A stretch of DNA of 24,495 bases from Bacteroidota bacterium (lineage in GTDB: Bacteria > Bacteroidota > Bacteroidia > Bacteroidales > UBA1556): contig QMPB01000007.1 of assembly GCA_003648395.1 (NCBI GenBank), positions 1 to 24,495 of the forward strand, read 5' to 3'. Both the position numbers and the translations under genes were made by a program. A model generated the notes under the pieces. The model was not told the origin of the DNA. It worked only from the letters and a program-made list of their open reading frames with translations, and searched no databases. The stretch's first letter is position 1; every line of letters starts with the position of its first letter. Of the stretch, positions 8,310 through 15,797 are shown piece by piece.

Positions 8310-9245
8310 TTATAAATTATCTATCCAATTTTTCATTTGCGAGTATACATTGTCTCGCACTTCCTTTTTTGATAATACTAAATCATGAATACCATTTATT
8401 ATTTCAATTTTAGTAATATTACTTCCAATTACATCAGCATATTTATCAATATCATCAACGTCTAATACGCCATCAGAAATATAAATTATGTCGTCCCAAG
8501 TTTTACCTTTATACGATTTGTCGGAATGCATAACTAATACTGGGCATTTTATATTAAGTCCAGCCTGAAGTTCTTTTTGAGCTTTTCTGATGGCTCTAAA
8601 CCAACCAAAATATGTTGGAAAGTTTGTTGTAGGTTTCCAGTTAATATTGAAGTCCCATTCTCCCTTATAATCTTTATGTAGGCTTTCTGGGTAATGTTCG
8701 GTTAGGCTATCCATTGAGCCATAAGGGAATATTGAGCCTATTGTAGCCACTATTGGAGAAAGCGATTTTGTGAATGTAGGAACATTTATTTCAAAAAACG
8801 GACTATTAAGTATTAGCGCATCAATATTATTGTGGTGGTGAGCATAAAGTGAACTTGTTAACCCGCCAGTACTATGTCCCAATAGTGTGATGTTAGTATT
8901 TCCATCTTCTTGCATTATCTCTATGGATAAGTCTATCTCCTCAAAATATGAATGTATATCTTCAATATAATTTGGATGTTGATACTCCATTAAGCTTCTA
9001 CCATATTTTCGTAAATCAACAGCATAGAAATTATATCCCCATTTATTAAAATGATCAGCTAATTCAATCTGAAAGAAATAGTCAATAAAACCATGAATAT
9101 ATAAAACAGATTTATGGCTTTGCTGCTCGCATTTTCGGTATACTAAAGTTGCAAATTGATCACCGTCTTTATCATTAGGTAATGGTAATTTTATATTTTT
9201 AAAATTATTCTTAAGAACATCCTGAATTTCTTCTCTTTTTTTCAT
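8310..9245 (-). CDS. Alpha/beta hydrolase (monoacylglycerol-lipase / serine aminopeptidase type)
   Basis: A 311-residue protein with no signal peptide. The oxyanion-hole segment YIHGF is at residues 49-53. The nucleophile elbow GHSTGG places the catalytic serine at 125. An acidic segment follows strand 7 (Asp242 in MHSDKS, or Asp263 in LDVDDI). The histidine is His287 in NGIHDLVLS. This order and spacing fits Hydrolase_4-type lysophospholipases and monoacylglycerol lipases, which cleave ester bonds of lipids or other small esters. The gene lies 3 bases downstream of the MORN-like gene and 6 bases upstream of the DUF5686 gene, so the three are almost certainly one transcript. The actual substrate is not readable from the sequence. 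Confidence 0.88.
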   Translation of the reverse strand: MKKREEIQDVLKNNFKNIKLPLPNDKDGDQFATLVYRKCEQQSHKSVLYIHGFIDYFFQIELADHFNKWGYNFYAVDLRKYGRSLMEYQHPNYIEDIHSYFEEIDLSIEIMQEDGNTNITLLGHSTGGLTSSLYAHHHNNIDALILNSPFFEINVPTFTKSLSPIVATIGSIFPYGSMDSLTEHYPESLHKDYKGEWDFNINWKPTTNFPTYFGWFRAIRKAQKELQAGLNIKCPVLVMHSDKSYKGKTWDDIIYISDGVLDVDDIDKYADVIGSNITKIEIINGIHDLVLSKKEVRDNVYSQMKNWIDNL

Positions 9246-9248
9246 GGC

Positions 9249-10502
9249 TTAGTGGTATAAGTTATTTAATGATAAATTCTTATATTGAATATCTGACTGA
9301 TGTTTAATCTGTTGTAAATACTCAAAGCGAGTATTTGGCGGTATTGCAAAATGTAAACTATTGCAGTTTGCTTTGTTTTTTATGTTTTGCAAATTTAGGT
9401 ATTTCTTATAAATATTTAGATGGCATTTAAGAGTGCTATACTCATTTAAAGCACTATTAATAATCTGTTTATCTTCCAATAGTTTTTTATTTTTTGGATT
9501 TTTTTTCAGAGCTTTTTTATTAAACCAATATGCTTCTTTTGTTTTTACATCGGCTACTTCTATTGCAGTAAAGATATTATTTTCTTCTATTGTGGGTATT
9601 GGAGTTAAATCATAATAGTATAATCCTTTTAGCGAAACAGTATAGTCGCCAAAAGTCTTATCTGATTTAAGTAGTTTATCACCTTCAATATATTTGTAAA
9701 GAAAGTATTCATTATTAAAGATATTATCGATTATATAATCCTCAATTATACAGCTTTCTCTATAGAGATAGCTATTTTTTAATTTTTTAACTTTAGCTTT
9801 TTTGTCTTCAATAGTAATGTAGGTAGTATATTCTAGACTTTCAATAGTATCCTGTCCATAAATATATCTAGTTTCAACACCCTTATCATAATCTATTATT
9901 GTATTCTCGGTTTTGTTAGCGATAATCATTGTTCCTTTTATTACTCCATATTCATTCATGGGTACAATTATTCTCTCTCCAACCTTGTCGATAATAATAA
10001 GTGAATCAGTAAGTTTGCCATTATTCCAATTAAGTGTAATGTTTAGATCCTTTATAATATTTTTCTTAGTTTTTCGTGGTCTTCCCGATACCATTTCTTT
10101 CTTATATTTGAAAATATAGCAAGAATATTCCCATTGGCCTTCAGGTATTCCTTTATTATAATTGGCAGTTAGGTTAACTGTAATATCATAAAAGTATCCT
10201 TCTTTATCAATCTTTTTTTCTTTAGAATTTAATGTATAACTCCATTTTCCAATTTTCATTCCTTCGTTATATTTGCCATTTATATTATGACTATAATGCC
10301 AGTTCTTATTTTTTTCTCTAGCAGAATATCTAAAGGAGCCGCTTTTAATTTGATTATTCTTATTATCAGTATAATATGAGAAGTTTGCATCACCTTTAAC
10401 ATCTTGACCATTAAAAAAAACGCCTGAATACCTTTCTGTCTTTTGAGAAAAAGACATAGTATTAAAAAGAATAAGTGATATAGCAAGAGTTAATATCTTC
10501 AT
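9249..10502 (-). CDS. Exported hypothetical protein with MORN-like repeats
   Basis: A 417-residue protein with a signal peptide (MKILTLAISLILFNTMSFSQ). The N-terminal two thirds contain degenerate repeats of the MORN/YwqK type, where a GK..G or G.P.G turn precedes W.Y: NGKYNEGMKIGKWSY, NYNKGIPEGQWEYS and NWNNGKLTDS. Such repeats form beta-hairpin sheets and are common in exported Bacteroidota proteins of unknown role. The C-terminal third (about 310-417) is Lys/Asn-rich and shows no motif I recognise. It is the first gene of the leftward unit with the hydrolase and DUF5686 genes, suggesting an envelope-related role. Its upstream spacer has only a poor -7 candidate, so the promoter is not placed. 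Confidence 0.75.
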   Translation of the reverse strand: MKILTLAISLILFNTMSFSQKTERYSGVFFNGQDVKGDANFSYYTDNKNNQIKSGSFRYSAREKNKNWHYSHNINGKYNEGMKIGKWSYTLNSKEKKIDKEGYFYDITVNLTANYNKGIPEGQWEYSCYIFKYKKEMVSGRPRKTKKNIIKDLNITLNWNNGKLTDSLIIIDKVGERIIVPMNEYGVIKGTMIIANKTENTIIDYDKGVETRYIYGQDTIESLEYTTYITIEDKKAKVKKLKNSYLYRESCIIEDYIIDNIFNNEYFLYKYIEGDKLLKSDKTFGDYTVSLKGLYYYDLTPIPTIEENNIFTAIEVADVKTKEAYWFNKKALKKNPKNKKLLEDKQIINSALNEYSTLKCHLNIYKKYLNLQNIKNKANCNSLHFAIPPNTRFEYLQQIKHQSDIQYKNLSLNNLYH

Positions 10503-10565
10503 ATAAAAGTAGTTATCTATTATTTATTATTTTAGTGTTTTTATATATATACAAGCTATAAAGCT

Positions 10566-10606
10566 AAAAAAAAACCTGCAATATTCATCAAAAATATTGC
10601 AGGTTT
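10566..10606 (-). terminator. Intrinsic terminator of era
   Basis: A perfect 14-bp inverted repeat AAACCTGCAATATT (10572-10585) / AATATTGCAGGTTT (10593-10606) has a 7-nt loop. Read leftwards, it ends in a T tract (A run at 10566-10574). It lies 27 bases after the era stop. Confidence 0.93.
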
Positions 10607-10632
10607 ATTAAGTTTATTATTACAGTAGTTTT

Positions 10633-11526
10633 TTACTGATCATTATATCCAAAGTTCTTTAATTGACGGTCGTTCTCGCGCCAATCCTTACTTACTTTTA
10701 CAGTAAGATCTAGGTGAATATGTTTTCCAGTAAACTCTTCAATATTTTTTCGGGCTTCAATACCAAGGCTTTTTATTGCTTGGCCACCCTTGCCGATAAT
10801 AATCATCTTTTGAGTTTCTCTAATCACATATATATTAGCTCTAATGTCAATGCGATGAGACTGCTCTTTATATTCTTCTACAACTATTTCAGTAGAGTAT
10901 GGAAGCTCCTTCTTATACTGTATAAGAACTTGTTCACGAATAAGCTCCTGAACAAAAAAGCGCATAGTTTTATCAGTAAGTTGATCTTTAGGGTAATATG
11001 CTGGGCCTATGGGTAACTCACGAAGAATTACACTAAGCAAACCATCAGTATTAAACTTATGAAGAGCAGAAAGTGGAACTATGATTGCTTCAGGTAATAT
11101 CTCTTTCCAATAAGCAACCTTCTTTTCAACTTCCTCCTGATTGGATTCGTCAATCTTATTAATAACAACAATAACCTTAGCGCTGGAGTTTTTTATTTTT
11201 TCAACCACTTCTGGATGAAGCATCTTAGCTTTAATCTCAGTAACATATAGAAAAATATCAGCATCTTCGAGTGCAGACTCCACAAAACTCATCATTGCTT
11301 CATGAAGTTTATAACTAGGATCTTTTATTATTCCTGGAGTATCCGAAAATACAATCTGATAGTTATCATCATTAAGAAATCCCATTATTCTGTGGCGCGT
11401 TGTCTGAACCTTCTTATTTGTTATGCTAAGGTTTTGACCCATAATAGCATTCATAAGTGTTGACTTACCTACATTTGGAGCTCCTAATATATTTACAAAG
11501 CCTGATTTATGTTCTGGTTTTTCCAT
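10633..11526 (-). CDS. era: GTPase Era
   Basis: A 297-residue protein starting at the ATG at 11526; an upstream in-frame TTG at 11541 is less likely. Era binds the 3' end of 16S rRNA and couples small-subunit assembly to GTP state. G1 is GAPNVGKST (residues 15-23). The effector region has KKVQTTRHRI, G3 is DTPGI, G4 is NKID, and G5 is probably the SAL of VPLSALHKF. The C-terminal KH domain has the RNA-binding signature IIGKGGQAIKSLG. Length is normal. It lies between its own terminator and the cspA terminator. Only about 42 bases separate the cspA terminator from the start codon, so either a very compact promoter or read-through must drive it. Confidence 0.98.
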   Translation of the reverse strand: MEKPEHKSGFVNILGAPNVGKSTLMNAIMGQNLSITNKKVQTTRHRIMGFLNDDNYQIVFSDTPGIIKDPSYKLHEAMMSFVESALEDADIFLYVTEIKAKMLHPEVVEKIKNSSAKVIVVINKIDESNQEEVEKKVAYWKEILPEAIIVPLSALHKFNTDGLLSVILRELPIGPAYYPKDQLTDKTMRFFVQELIREQVLIQYKKELPYSTEIVVEEYKEQSHRIDIRANIYVIRETQKMIIIGKGGQAIKSLGIEARKNIEEFTGKHIHLDLTVKVSKDWRENDRQLKNFGYNDQ

Positions 11527-11568
11527 AGTGCAAAGAAACAAAATTTATTTATTATTTTAGATATGTGC

Positions 11569-11603
11569 AAAAAAAAAGCTTGCTCCGTTTCGGAGCAAGC
11601 TTT
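11569..11603 (-). terminator. Intrinsic terminator of cspA
   Basis: A perfect 13-bp stem AAAGCTTGCTCCG (11575-11587) / CGGAGCAAGCTTT (11591-11603) has a TTT loop. Read leftwards it runs into nine T (A run at 11569-11577). It lies between the cspA stop and the era start. Confidence 0.95.
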
Positions 11604-11626
11604 AACTGATATAAATTCTTGTAGGA

Positions 11627-11818
11627 TTAAACTACCTTTACGTCAACGGCGTTTAAACCTTTTCTGCCTTCTTTCAAATCAAACTCTACGCTATCGCCTT
11701 CGCGAATTTCATCAATTAATCCTGATACGTGTACAAAATATTCTTTGTTTGTATCGTCTTCTGTAATGAAACCAAATCCTTTGGTGTCATTGAAAAATTT
11801 TACTGTTCCTTTATTCAT
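11627..11818 (-). CDS. cspA: Cold-shock-domain protein (CspA family)
   Basis: A 63-residue single cold-shock domain. RNP1 is KGFGFI (in NDTKGFGFITEDD) and RNP2 is YFVHVSGL. It is an OB-fold protein that binds single-stranded RNA or DNA and melts mRNA structure. The second motif has VHVSGL where many homologues have VHFS, a common Bacteroidota variation. It is a single-gene unit with an exact promoter at 11845-11874 and a 13-bp terminator. The predicted leader is only about 20 nt, unlike the long thermosensing leader of E. coli cspA, so cold control by leader folding is not expected. Confidence 0.95.
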   Translation of the reverse strand: MNKGTVKFFNDTKGFGFITEDDTNKEYFVHVSGLIDEIREGDSVEFDLKEGRKGLNAVDVKVV

Positions 11819-11844
11819 TGTATAATTTATTAATATTTAAGCGG

Positions 11845-11874
11845 CAAAGATACTAACTTTTTTGAACTAAACAA
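11845..11874 (-). promoter_or_regulatory. Promoter of cspA
   Basis: Read leftwards: TTG (11874-11872), exactly 19 bases, then TATCTTTG (11852-11845). This is a full consensus match. The start of transcription would be near 11838, about 20 nt before the ATG. Confidence 0.85.
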
Positions 11875-11879
11875 TAAAA

Positions 11880-11973
11880 ACTTTGTATTTATTTGATATT
11901 TTATTTAATAGGCTAAAACACAGCTTGTTATTGGTAGTTATTTTTATCTTTATAAATTACTTTGTATTTATTT
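11880..11973. repeat. 15-bp direct repeat between cspA and the thioredoxin genes
   Basis: ACTTTGTATTTATTT occurs at 11880-11894 and again at 11959-11973, 79 bases apart. The rest of the spacer (to 12102) is AT-rich. It has TTTCTTTGC at 12060-12068 as a weak -7 candidate for the thioredoxin genes, but no matching -33. Confidence 0.6.
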
Positions 11974-12102
11974 TACCAAGTTAACGGTATACTCCTAGCT
12001 CTTTAAGGTTTTTTATATTTATTTTTCCATTCAAAAGTAGGTAGTGGCAATATTTTATTTTTCTTTGCATTTCGATTAAAGTAATAGATTATTTTAAGAT
12101 TG

Positions 12103-12435
12103 ATGTTAAATATTAAAGAAGTTAATACGCCAAGTTGGAATTCTGAAATTAATAATAATACATCATTAGTACTATTTTTAGCACCTTGGTGCGAATCCTG
12201 TAAAGTTCAAAATAGTATTCTTAAAAATATATCTACTGCAGCAGTCAATAATATCAATATTCTAAATATGAATATTGATGACAATAGATGGCTTTCTCAA
12301 AAATTAGGCGTAAGAAATATTCCAACGATAATTATATATAAGAAAGGTGTTGAGGAATTCAGATTTAGTGAGTTAGTGTCTAAAGATTTACTTGAAAAAG
12401 AACTATATAAATATAATAATGAACAAAATGATTAA
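12103..12435 (+). CDS. Thioredoxin-like protein with atypical WCESC active site
   Basis: A 110-residue protein starting at the ATG at 12103; a TTG directly before it is not needed. It has the thioredoxin fold: strand LVLFLAPWCESCK with Cys30 and Cys33, a middle strand ILNMNIDDN, and the cis-proline loop as VRNIPT with Pro74. There is no signal peptide, so it should be cytoplasmic. The active site CESC differs from the CGPC of thioredoxin 1; an acidic residue between the cysteines would shift the redox potential. It overlaps the next gene by 17 bases, indicating translational coupling. Its partner and substrate are unknown. Confidence 0.85.
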   Translation: MLNIKEVNTPSWNSEINNNTSLVLFLAPWCESCKVQNSILKNISTAAVNNINILNMNIDDNRWLSQKLGVRNIPTIIIYKKGVEEFRFSELVSKDLLEKELYKYNNEQND

Positions 12436-12886
12436 AACTAAATTTATTGCAATAGGCCTAAGTATCTTTGCCTTAGCTGGTTTATTCTCTACGAATAGCT
12501 ATAGCTTTATTGACGAAAGTGAAGTTGAAACTATTACAGAACAGGAAAAGACTGTTGTTGCCAAAGAAGTTGTTGAACCAGTAAACTTAACTGATAATGA
12601 TTTTGACAAAAGCATAAGTAAAGGTGTAACATTGGTTGATTTTTGGGCTACTTGGTGTGGTCCTTGTCGTCGTCAAGCTCCTATTATTAAAGAAGTAGCT
12701 GTTAGTTTTGGAGATAAAGCAACTATAGGAAAGCTAGATGTTGATAAAAATAGACAGACTGCTAGTGAATATCATGTGCGTTCTATTCCTACAATTATTG
12801 TTTTTAAAGATGGTAAAGTAGTTGAGCGTTTGGTAGGACTACAAGCGAAGCAAACTCTAATTGATGTTGTAAATCGTTATTTATAA
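12419..12886 (+). CDS. Exported thioredoxin (WCGPC)
   Basis: A 155-residue protein from the ATG at 12419; an ATG at 12428 is a second possibility, and an upstream TTG is unlikely. Residues 1-29 look like a signal peptide or membrane anchor (KTKFIAIGLSIFALAGLFS, then SYSF). An acidic linker of about 25 residues is followed by a canonical thioredoxin domain. DFWATWCGPCRRQAP gives Cys80 and Cys83, VDKNRQTASEYHV follows, and SIPT carries the cis-proline (Pro124). A classical CGPC thioredoxin placed outside the cytoplasm needs a membrane electron donor to stay reduced. It overlaps the preceding thioredoxin gene by 17 bases and shares one base with the next gene (TAATG). Confidence 0.9.
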   Translation: MNKMIKTKFIAIGLSIFALAGLFSTNSYSFIDESEVETITEQEKTVVAKEVVEPVNLTDNDFDKSISKGVTLVDFWATWCGPCRRQAPIIKEVAVSFGDKATIGKLDVDKNRQTASEYHVRSIPTIIVFKDGKVVERLVGLQAKQTLIDVVNRYL

Positions 12887-13128
12887 TGAATGCTGAACAA
12901 AATATATGGAAGCGTAAGTATCTAAAAGTATTTACGCTTTTATCTTTAATAGGGCTTGTATTAGGTTCTATTGGTGGCTATTTCTATTATCTTGAGGTAG
13001 GTTGTTCTTCTGGAGGTTGTGCAATTAGCTCTAATCCTTATGCCTCGGTTGCTTGGGGAGCAGCAGTTGGCTATTTGCTTGGCGATATGTTTAATGGTAA
13101 GGATAAAGAGAGTAAAGAAAATAAATAG
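12886..13128 (+). CDS. DUF6132 family small membrane protein with periplasmic Cys pair
   Basis: An 80-residue protein with two predicted membrane helices (about 15-35 and 52-68). The loop between them reads GCSSGGCAISSNPYAS, with Cys40 and Cys45, and the second helix ends GYLLGDMF. This matches the DUF6132 pattern of Bacteroidota. The Lys/Arg-rich N-terminus (WKRKYLK) and the charged C-terminus (GKDKESKENK) favour both ends in the cytoplasm, placing the Cys pair at the periplasmic face. The start codon shares its A with the stop of the exported thioredoxin, so translation is coupled. Function is not established; context suggests thiol-redox chemistry. Confidence 0.8.
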   Translation: MNAEQNIWKRKYLKVFTLLSLIGLVLGSIGGYFYYLEVGCSSGGCAISSNPYASVAWGAAVGYLLGDMFNGKDKESKENK

Positions 13129-13148
13129 AATTATTATACTATGAATAG

Positions 13149-13181
13149 AAAGCTTAAAAATTAATTTTTTAAGCTTTTTTT
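13149..13181 (+). terminator. Intrinsic terminator of the thioredoxin/DUF6132 unit
   Basis: A perfect 12-bp stem AAAGCTTAAAAA (13149-13160) / TTTTTAAGCTTT (13166-13177) has a 5-nt loop, with T continuing to 13181. It ends the three-gene unit. Confidence 0.9.
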
Positions 13182-13197
13182 ATGCAGTATATTTTTT

Positions 13198-13205
13198 TAG
13201 CTTTG
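13198..13205 (+). promoter_or_regulatory. Probable -7 element for the threonine-aldolase-like gene
   Basis: TAGCTTTG matches TAnnTTTG. The expected -33 TTG 19 bases upstream reads TTT, inside the preceding terminator's T tract, so the match is partial. The predicted start of transcription is near 13211, ahead of both candidate start codons. Confidence 0.5.
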
Positions 13206-13235
13206 TAGCGTTTAATAATAATGAGATTCACAATT

Positions 13236-14270
13236 ATGACTAAATATAGATTTCAGGACGACTATAGCGAAGGTTGTCATCCAAAAGTATTAGAAATATT
13301 ACAAACTACTAATATGGTTCAGCAGCAAGGTTATGGTTATGATGAATATTCTCAGAAAGCAAAAGAGTTGATAAAAGCACAAATGCAGACTGAAAACTCA
13401 TTAGTGTATTTTGTTTCTGGTGGAACTCAAGCTAATTTAATTGTAATTTCTTCACTATTGAGGCCTCATGAGGCGGTTATTTCTGCCGATACTGGTCATA
13501 TTAATACTCATGAAACGGGTGCTATTGAGAATACTGGTCATAAAGTACTGGCTTGCCATAGTGCTGATGGTAAACTTAAGATTTCTGATATACAGTTTCA
13601 GTTAGATTATCATGGTCAGGATCCGCATATGGTGAAGCCAAGATTGGTTTATATCTCAAATTCTACGGAACTTGGTACTGTGTATAATAAATCGGAGTTA
13701 ATAGAATTGTATTCATTTTGTCAGTCTAATAATCTACTTTTATTTGTTGATGGCGCAAGGTTAGGTGCTGCTTTAACAAGTGCTGACAATGATATTTCAT
13801 TGAAAGATATGGGTATTTATACCGATGTATTTTATATTGGAGGCACTAAAAATGGTGCTCTTTTGGGTGAGGCAATTGTTATTAATAATATGGATTTGCA
13901 GTTAGATTTTGAATATTATTTGAAACAAAAAGGAGCTTTAACATCAAAAAGTAGAACCATTGGAATTCAATTTTTAGCATTATTTCAAGATGATTTGTTT
14001 TACAATATAGCTTCGCATGCAAATAAAATGGCATCAACTATTGCCTATGCTCTTAAAGAAAAAGGAGTTGAGTTTCTTGTAGAACCTATGTCAAATCAGC
14101 TATTTCCAATTTTTAGCAATGCCACAATAGCTTTTTTGAAAAAGAATTATGAGTTCCATATTTGGGAAAAGTATGATGATAATAGTTCTGTAATACGAAT
14201 TGTTTGTTCTTGGGCAACGCCAAAAAATATTGTAGATGAATTTATTTCTGATGTTATACAGAAAGTATAG
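13236..14270 (+). CDS. Threonine aldolase family PLP enzyme (beta-eliminating lyase fold)
   Basis: A 344-residue protein from the ATG at 13236. An ATG at 13221 adds five residues and cannot be excluded, but the family begins close to the FxDDYSEGCHP segment. It is a fold-type I PLP enzyme of the L-threonine/L-allo-threonine aldolase group, which cleaves beta-hydroxy amino acids to glycine and an aldehyde. The phosphate-binding loop is SGGTQAN, the cofactor-ring aspartate lies in FVDGARLG, and the Schiff-base lysine is Lys205 in IGGTKNG. The Bacteroidota subgroup with DDYSEGCHP is often annotated only as aminotransferase or beta-eliminating lyase, so the exact substrate is less certain than the fold. 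It stands alone after a terminator. Confidence 0.88.
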   Translation: MTKYRFQDDYSEGCHPKVLEILQTTNMVQQQGYGYDEYSQKAKELIKAQMQTENSLVYFVSGGTQANLIVISSLLRPHEAVISADTGHINTHETGAIENTGHKVLACHSADGKLKISDIQFQLDYHGQDPHMVKPRLVYISNSTELGTVYNKSELIELYSFCQSNNLLLFVDGARLGAALTSADNDISLKDMGIYTDVFYIGGTKNGALLGEAIVINNMDLQLDFEYYLKQKGALTSKSRTIGIQFLALFQDDLFYNIASHANKMASTIAYALKEKGVEFLVEPMSNQLFPIFSNATIAFLKKNYEFHIWEKYDDNSSVIRIVCSWATPKNIVDEFISDVIQKV

Positions 14271-14320
14271 TAAATTTTCTGGAATATAATTTAGATTAGT
14301 GATAATAGCATTGTTAGTTG

Positions 14321-15640
14321 CTACTCAATCTTTTCACCTTTTGAATTTACAAAATATGTTTTTTCATCAATTGTTACTCTAAATTTATTTTTATTATAAA
14401 CAGAAATATAATCAAAATCTAAAGGTATTACTAATTCACCCTTAATATTAACACAACCCATCTTTTCATCATTAGTGACAACGATAATACCAGAATCATA
14501 ATAAGATAGATTAATCCTATCGTAATTAGGCTCTAGTATTACTTTGCCATCGGGCTCTATACATCCATATTTTCCGTCTTTAAGAGTTCTCATCTGATAT
14601 TCACCATTGCCTTCTTCGGGTATATAAATTTTATCATACGAAAAATCCAATATGGTTTCTCCAGCTCTATTAATTATTCCATAATAGCCATTCTTTTTTA
14701 CAATGCTAAGTTTATTTCTTAAGTCAATGGCGTCATCATAAATCATTGGAATAACCAAATTGCCAAGAGTATCTACAAAACCATATTTCCTTTCAATAAT
14801 TTCATTTCCATAATCATCGTAAATAGGGTTAATTTCATCAGTATTTTTATCAACATTATTATAAATCAATATTAGTCCATTGGCATATCCTTTTGCTCCA
14901 TCATAAATAAAATTAATAATTGTATCTCCACCTTTCAGCAATCCAAACTTATTATTATTTACCACAAATGCAAAACCATCAGTATAACTTGCTCTATCGT
15001 AAATTGCTGGGATTAACTCTTTTCCACTAATATCAATCACTCCATATTTTCCTTCTATGGTGTTTCCTCTATCATCGGTAGTGCCAACAAATGTTGTTGC
15101 TAATCCTTTTCTAAAATTAGTAATATGATCGTATTCAAAAGGAATAATGGCATTCTCAGTGGAATCAATATAACCAACTTTACCATTAAAATTAACCTTG
15201 CATATTCCAAGATAAAAATTCTTTGCTCTTTTGTAATTAGGTGGAATAACTTCTTTCCCACTTTTGTCGATAAAGCCGTATTTGCCTTCAATTGGATTAC
15301 AACCATCATAGGTTTTGCCTATAAAAACTCGTGCCCAAGTTTTATTAAAATTATAAATATGATTGTACTTGGGTTCAACAATAACTTTACCTCTTTTATT
15401 TACCAAACCAAAAACACCTTGCTTTGGATCGCCATAGTCTAATGTATCTCCAATAAATATTTTGGCAAATCCACTATTGAAATTATATATATAATCATAA
15501 ATAGGATTCAGAACTATTTTTTCATTCTCGTCTTTTAATCCTACTTTTCCCTCTTCACTTTTAAATTTTGTAAGATTCTGGGAAATAGATACTAAGCTAA
15601 AAATAAGGAATGCTATAGTTAATAATATCTTGGTTTTCAT
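14321..15640 (-). CDS. Exported WG-repeat protein
   Basis: A 439-residue protein with a signal peptide (MKTKILLTIAFLIFSLVSISQ). The rest is about ten WG (KWG) repeats plus a partial last one. Each has the form GK.G.ID..G..VIP..YD.I.NF; examples are GKYGFIDKSGKEVIPPNYK and RKYGFVDTLGNLVIPMIYD. WG repeats are predicted to form beta-propeller-like or stacked-sheet binding surfaces. No catalytic domain is present. Several repeats carry a longer insert of the form FIG.T.D.G.P.EG before the next repeat. The function is unknown; the protein should be periplasmic or surface-exposed. It is a single gene converging on the PLP enzyme across a 50-base spacer. Confidence 0.9.
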   Translation of the reverse strand: MKTKILLTIAFLIFSLVSISQNLTKFKSEEGKVGLKDENEKIVLNPIYDYIYNFNSGFAKIFIGDTLDYGDPKQGVFGLVNKRGKVIVEPKYNHIYNFNKTWARVFIGKTYDGCNPIEGKYGFIDKSGKEVIPPNYKRAKNFYLGICKVNFNGKVGYIDSTENAIIPFEYDHITNFRKGLATTFVGTTDDRGNTIEGKYGVIDISGKELIPAIYDRASYTDGFAFVVNNNKFGLLKGGDTIINFIYDGAKGYANGLILIYNNVDKNTDEINPIYDDYGNEIIERKYGFVDTLGNLVIPMIYDDAIDLRNKLSIVKKNGYYGIINRAGETILDFSYDKIYIPEEGNGEYQMRTLKDGKYGCIEPDGKVILEPNYDRINLSYYDSGIIVVTNDEKMGCVNIKGELVIPLDFDYISVYNKNKFRVTIDEKTYFVNSKGEKIE

Positions 15641-15672
15641 ATAGTAATGCTTTTAATTTTTTTTTGAGAATG

Positions 15673-15680
15673 CAAATATA
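15673..15680 (-). promoter_or_regulatory. Probable -7 element of the WG-repeat gene
   Basis: Read leftwards, TATATTTG fits TAnnTTTG and lies 32 bases before the start codon. No TTG is found at the expected -33 position, so the match is partial. Confidence 0.5.
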
Positions 15681-15721
15681 GATATATTATCGATTAAGTG
15701 TATTTATTTTGACAGAATCAA

Positions 15722-15737
15722 GCCTTTAATTAGAGGC
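15722..15737. repeat. Near-perfect 16-bp palindrome upstream of the WG-repeat gene
   Basis: GCCTTTAATTAGAGGC is symmetric except for one T/G pair. It lies about 50 bases upstream of the WG gene's -7 candidate. It could be a regulator site, but no regulator gene is nearby. Confidence 0.35.
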
Positions 15738-15797
15738 ATGTAAACAAATAATACTATATTAGTTTTTTTATAGTGATGTAGATTTTATATATTATTA

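Noticed and set aside
13221..13235. The upstream ATG as start of the threonine-aldolase-like gene
   Set aside because: It adds only five residues before the family-typical N-terminus. It remains possible, but the ATG at 13236 fits better.
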